Source: Actibacterium mucosum KCTC 23349 (GTDB lineage Bacteria > Pseudomonadota > Alphaproteobacteria > Rhodobacterales > Rhodobacteraceae). From it: a stretch of 64,000 nucleotides of DNA. A program made the position numbers and the translations under genes. Below the pieces are notes generated by a model that was not told where the DNA came from, ran no database searches, and saw only the letters and a list, made by a program, of their open reading frames with translations. The stretch covers positions 62,001 to 126,000 of the forward strand of contig NZ_JFKE01000002.1 in the NCBI RefSeq assembly GCF_000647975.1. The letters are read 5' to 3'. Position 1 is the first letter of the stretch. Each line of letters begins with the position of its first letter. This document shows positions 60,591 through 64,000 of the stretch, piece by piece.

Positions 60591-62246
60591 TTATCGCGTA
60601 AACTTCTTGTACTTCACCCGCTTGGGCTCAACCGCATCCGGGCCAAGGCGGCGGATTTTGTCTTCCTCATAGGCCTCAAAATTGCCTTCGAACCATTCCA
60701 CATGCGCCTCGCCCTCAAACGCGAGGATATGAGTGCACAGCCGGTCGAGGAAGAAGCGGTCGTGGCTGATGATCACCGCGCAGCCGGCGAAATCTTCCAA
60801 CGCGGCTTCGAGAGCTTGCAGGGTTTCGACGTCCAGATCGTTGGTCGGTTCGTCCAATAGCAGCACATTACCGCCGGATTTCAACAGCTTGGCCATGTGC
60901 ACGCGGTTACGCTCACCGCCCGACAGCATGCCCACCTTTTTCTGCTGATCGCCGCCTTTGAAGTTGAAGGACGAGCAATAGGCGCGGGAATTAACCTCGG
61001 CATCGCCCAGCTGAATCAGCTCGGCCCCGCCCGAGATCTCTTCCCACACGGTTTTGTCGGCCCCCAGCGCGTCGCGCGACTGATCGACGTAGGACAGCTG
61101 CACGGTGTCGCCCATTTCGACGGTGCCTTCGTCGGGCGTTTCCTGCCCGGTCAGCATGCGGAACAGGGTGGATTTACCCGCGCCGTTGGGGCCGATCACG
61201 CCGACAATGCCGCCGGGCGGCAGGGCGAAGGACAGATCCTCGATCAACAGCCGGTCGCCGTAACCCTTTTTCAGCCCCTCGATCTCGATCACCTTGGCGC
61301 CGAGGCGCGGGCCGTTGGGGATGATGATCTGGGCGCGGGTAAGCTTTTCGCGTTCGGACTGGCCGGCCATTTCCTCATACGCGGCGATCCGGGCCTTGGA
61401 CTTGGCCTGACGCGCCTTGGCGCCGGCGCGGATCCATTCCAGTTCGCGTTCCAGCACCTTCTGTTTGGATTTGTCTTCGCGGCTTTCCTGTTCCAGGCGC
61501 TTGGCTTTCTGGTCCAGCCACGAGGAATAGTTGCCCTCGTACGGGATGCCGCGGCCACGGTCGAGTTCCAGGATCCAGCCGGTGATGTCGTCAAGGAAGT
61601 AGCGATCGTGCGTGACGCACAGGATAGTGCCCTTGTAGTCGATCAGGTGCTTTTGCAGCCAGGCGATGGTTTCGGCATCCAGGTGGTTGGTCGGTTCGTC
61701 CAGCAGCAGCATGTCGGGCGCCTCAAGCAGCAGCTTGCAGAGCGCGACGCGGCGTTTTTCGCCGCCCGACAGGGTTTCAACCGGGGCATCGTCGGGCGGG
61801 CAGCGCAGGGCCTCCATCGCGACGTCGATCTGGCTGTCGAGATCCCACAGGTTCTCGGCGTCGATCTGGTCTTGCAGGGCGGCCATTTCTTCGGCCGTTT
61901 CGTCGGAGTAATTCATCGCCAGCTCGTTGAACCGGTCAAGCTTGGCCTTTTTCTCGGCCACGCCCAGCATGACGTTGTCGCGGACCGACAGGGTGGCATC
62001 CAGCTCGGGTTCCTGCGGCAGATAGCCGACCTTGGCGCCCTTGGCGGCCCAGGCTTCGCCCGAGAACTCCTTGTCGAGGCCGGCCATGATGCGCAGCAGG
62101 GTGGATTTACCGGCGCCGTTGACCCCGACCACGCCGATTTTCACGCCGGGCAGGAAGCTGAGGCGGATGTTTTCGAAGCATTTCTTGCCGCCCGGATAGG
62201 TCTTGGAGACGCCATCCATGTGGTAGACATATTGGTAAGAGGCCAT
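60591..62246 (-). CDS. ettA: energy-dependent translational throttle protein EttA (ABC-F)
   Basis: A 551-residue ABC-F ATPase with no membrane domain. Two P-loops: [17 protein letters not shown] (near 40) and [15 protein letters not shown] (near 355). Two signature and Walker B sets: LSGGEKRRVALCKLLLEAPD and LSGGERNRVHMAKLLKSGG. The linker (about 240-310) has the EttA type DQKAKRLEQESREDKSKQKV. ATG 62246 (MASYQYVYHMDGVSKTYPGG) is the family start; 72 upstream codons are unsupported. Confidence 0.95.
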   Translation of the reverse strand: MASYQYVYHMDGVSKTYPGGKKCFENIRLSFLPGVKIGVVGVNGAGKSTLLRIMAGLDKEFSGEAWAAKGAKVGYLPQEPELDATLSVRDNVMLGVAEKKAKLDRFNELAMNYSDETAEEMAALQDQIDAENLWDLDSQIDVAMEALRCPPDDAPVETLSGGEKRRVALCKLLLEAPDMLLLDEPTNHLDAETIAWLQKHLIDYKGTILCVTHDRYFLDDITGWILELDRGRGIPYEGNYSSWLDQKAKRLEQESREDKSKQKVLERELEWIRAGAKARQAKSKARIAAYEEMAGQSEREKLTRAQIIIPNGPRLGAKVIEIEGLKKGYGDRLLIEDLSFALPPGGIVGVIGPNGAGKSTLFRMLTGQETPDEGTVEMGDTVQLSYVDQSRDALGADKTVWEEISGGAELIQLGDAEVNSRAYCSSFNFKGGDQQKKVGMLSGGERNRVHMAKLLKSGGNVLLLDEPTNDLDVETLQALEAALEDFAGCAVIISHDRFFLDRLCTHILAFEGEAHVEWFEGNFEAYEEDKIRRLGPDAVEPKRVKYKKFTR

Positions 62247-62440
62247 CGGGGTGCTCCGGAGAATTTCGTGTTTGGTCTGGTCTAGCCAAGTGTCGGGTGG
62301 AGTGCAATTGTACTCGGGTTGCTTTGTTTGGTTTTCAGGACGTAGAACATTGCCCTTTGTCAGCCGCAGAACTTGGCTGGATGCTTCACCTGCGGCGGTT
62401 TGGACAGCAGACAGCTTGCGTTGCCGAGTTCGGTAAAAGG

Positions 62441-63070
62441 TTACCGGTTTGCCAGCATCCAAAGAAACAAAGCTGCAAAGCAGGTTGTCGCAAGCAAAAG
62501 GCCATTCAGAAAACGGAATAGAGGCGCGTGTCTTTGTGGCCCGAGGTGCTTTTCATAGATCACAAGCTGTCGATGCTGCGTTTCGGGAGTGCTCGAATTT
62601 TTCGTGTAACCTGTGTCTTCAAAAAGTGCGCGCGACGCGAAGTTTGCTTTCCAGACGGGTGCTACAACGTGCAGGTCGCTATTCCCGGAAACTCTGGTCT
62701 CGAATTCCGCCAGCAACTTTCGTGCGATACCTTTGCGTCGAAACTGAGGTAGTATCGATATGTCATTGATAAAAATGACTCTATTTGGCTTCGGCCACTG
62801 GGTTCTGCTAAACGCGACGTAGCCAAGAAATGAACCGTCACCTTCCAAGACTAAAAGTTCGCGCTTTGTGAGACGAAAAAAGTACGTTGTCCGACTGAGG
62901 AAGTATCTCGGTTTGGTCAAAAATGGGTCAATGAATTCGCGACCAACGTCAAAACCTGTTTCTCGGGCTCTATGATCACGCATAGTCTGCGCATGCAACG
63001 ACCTAATGGTGCCAAAATCCGCTGGTTTTGCTCTGGTCAGCTTGAAACTCGTGAATGACACGTCACTCAT
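62441..63070 (-). CDS. GNAT-type acetyltransferase with C-terminal membrane helix
   Basis: A 209-residue protein. The GNAT acetyl-CoA motif is seen as INDISILPQFRRKGIARKLL (about 103-122), and HVVAPVWKANFASRALFEDTGY follows as in the family. The last 30 residues (FLNGLLLATTCFAALFLWML) form a membrane helix. The coding DNA is AT-richer than its neighbours, suggesting later acquisition. Acceptor substrate unknown. Confidence 0.8.
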   Translation of the reverse strand: MSDVSFTSFKLTRAKPADFGTIRSLHAQTMRDHRARETGFDVGREFIDPFLTKPRYFLSRTTYFFRLTKRELLVLEGDGSFLGYVAFSRTQWPKPNRVIFINDISILPQFRRKGIARKLLAEFETRVSGNSDLHVVAPVWKANFASRALFEDTGYTKNSSTPETQHRQLVIYEKHLGPQRHAPLFRFLNGLLLATTCFAALFLWMLANR

Positions 63071-63147
63071 TTACTGTCTGCTTAAGTTGGTTTTCCAGAA
63101 TATCGACACCTCGGCCACGGTTTCATTGTCAGATGGTGTTGGCAACT

Positions 63148-64000
63148 CTATTTAAGCTGCTTTTCAAAGAACACATCCGGGTAGGGGTCGTCGTTATAGC
63201 GGTTGATGCGGGTCCAGCCGGTGGTCTGGTATAAGGCGACGGCTTCGGGTAGGGCGGAGTTGGTGTCGAGGCGCAGCAGGGTGATGCCCAGGGTGCGGGC
63301 GGCGGCCTCGGCTGCGTCCATCAGGCGGCGCGACAGGCCCAGGCGGCGGGCGGCGGGTGCGACCCACAGGCGCTTGATCTCGGCGTAATCCGTGCCGCCT
63401 TTCAGGCCCACGCAGCCAAGCGGCAGACCGTCGGACAATGCGATCAGGAAGGTGCCGTGGGGATGCGTCATCGCGGCGGCGTCGGGGTCGCGGGACAGGG
63501 TGACGTCGAAGCCCTGATCAAAGCGGCGCGCAAGCTCGGCGTAATATTCCGACAGGCAATGGCGGGCGAGGTCGCCGCGCGGGTCGTGGGCGACAATGTC
63601 GACCCGGTCAACCGTCAGGGCCGAGGCGACAAGGTCCATCGCGGCCAGCAGAGCGTCGGGGCGCGGGTGGCGGTTCAGCAGCGTTTGCGCCTGATCGTCA
63701 GACAAGGCGTCATAGGCGGCGACCTCGGCCAAGCCGGCGGGGGTCAGGCGGGCCTGCTTGCGGCGGGCATCGGCGGGGTCGGCGGCAAGTTCCACCAGCC
63801 CCTCGGCCTGCAACGCTTTGAGGTTGCGCGATAAAACCGCCTTGTCCAGATCCAGCGCCGCCCGAATGGTCGCCACGTCCTGACCAAAATGGCTGATCGC
63901 GTGCAGGGTGCGCGCCAGGCCCAGCGGGCGGCCACGACCGAGGAAGGAATGGTCCAGCGCGCCGGTTTGGGCGGTGACGGCGCGGTTGAAGCGGCGGATG
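63148..64000 (-). CDS. MarR-family regulator fused to GNAT acetyltransferase (N-terminus outside window)
   Basis: A bifunctional protein. The frame is open to the window edge, where IRRFNRAVTAQTGALDHSFL can be read upstream of the internal GTG at 63876, so the true start lies beyond. Next is a MarR winged helix (DKAVLSRNLKALQAEGLVEL and PADARRKQARLTPAGLAEV), then a GNAT domain (about the last 150 residues, LWVAPAARRLGLSRRLMDAA, LRLDTNSALPEAVALYQTTGW). MarR-GNAT fusions are common; the substrate is unknown. Confidence 0.88.
   Translation of the reverse strand, partial: IRRFNRAVTAQTGALDHSFLGRGRPLGLARTLHAISHFGQDVATIRAALDLDKAVLSRNLKALQAEGLVELAADPADARRKQARLTPAGLAEVAAYDALSDDQAQTLLNRHPRPDALLAAMDLVASALTVDRVDIVAHDPRGDLARHCLSEYYAELARRFDQGFDVTLSRDPDAAAMTHPHGTFLIALSDGLPLGCVGLKGGTDYAEIKRLWVAPAARRLGLSRRLMDAAEAAARTLGITLLRLDTNSALPEAVALYQTTGWTRINRYNDDPYPDVFFEKQLK

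Overview
The window looks like the chromosome of a Roseobacter-group alphaproteobacterium (order Rhodobacterales). This rests on GC-rich protein-coding DNA, dense ATGA-coupled operons, Tat-secreted solute-binding proteins, a TTAA-N7-TTAA CtrA-type site, a BMP-type transporter joined to biuret-degrading enzymes, the mreBCD-mrdA-rodA order, and glycine-riboswitch-controlled gcvTHP. Most content is chromosomal housekeeping. The clearest accessory parts are the C-N hydrolase island at the left end, an unusual metal-handling operon at 21.7-26.1 kb, and an AT-richer acetyltransferase gene near the right end.

Layout. 1-12.4 kb: nitrogen scavenging. A family-5 peptide-type binding protein and allophanate hydrolase lie divergent from a LysR regulator. 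The LysR gene is followed by three decayed genes of a three-subunit nitrile hydratase/thiocyanate hydrolase-type enzyme. Facing them is an eight-gene operon: BMP-type binding protein, two permeases, formamidase, biuret hydrolase, duplicated ATPase, a second cysteine hydrolase and a cupin. 12.6-21.2 kb: acetate assimilation. acs, adk, a DUF4212 small subunit and a sodium:solute symporter are followed by a cNMP/CBS/DUF294 protein, a small membrane protein and a membrane-anchored DEDDh exonuclease. 21.7-26.1 kb: a putative metal system that pairs a ZnuA-like protein lacking two usual ligands and NikK/NikL-like periplasmic proteins with a MacB/LolCDE-style ABC transporter. 26.6-29.9 kb: tRNA-Gln, kdsA and capsule export genes. 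30-32.8 kb: nhaA, then an ArsR-controlled DUF318/ArsP permease. 32.9-35.2 kb: a UDG-family protein, an SseB-like protein and a ghrA-like reductase. 35.2-40.8 kb: rodA-mrdA-mreD-mreC-mreB, the cell-elongation machinery. 41-44.4 kb: leuA with a Leu-rich leader peptide, and a MORN-repeat protein. 44.5-49.6 kb: nadE, a VOC protein, a DUF1801 protein, an MBL-fold hydrolase and gltX. 49.7-53.5 kb: a yqiJ-yqiK (flotillin) pair and a MATE exporter. 54.1-58.7 kb: tandem glycine riboswitch and gcvT-gcvH-gcvP. 58.7-64 kb: a VOC protein, an acyl-CoA thioesterase, a small CtrA-site gene, a 25-residue ORF, ettA, a membrane-tailed GNAT and a MarR-GNAT fusion.

The most novel-looking items are the mixed-family metal operon (21703-26144), the biuret island carrying three coordinated pseudogenes with a ruined metal-binding claw motif, the acs-adk coupling, the leuA leader whose Leu codons can pair with sequence next to the leuA ribosome-binding site, and the regulatory region at 59991-60056. 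All functional assignments come from reading motifs and context; no database search was run.
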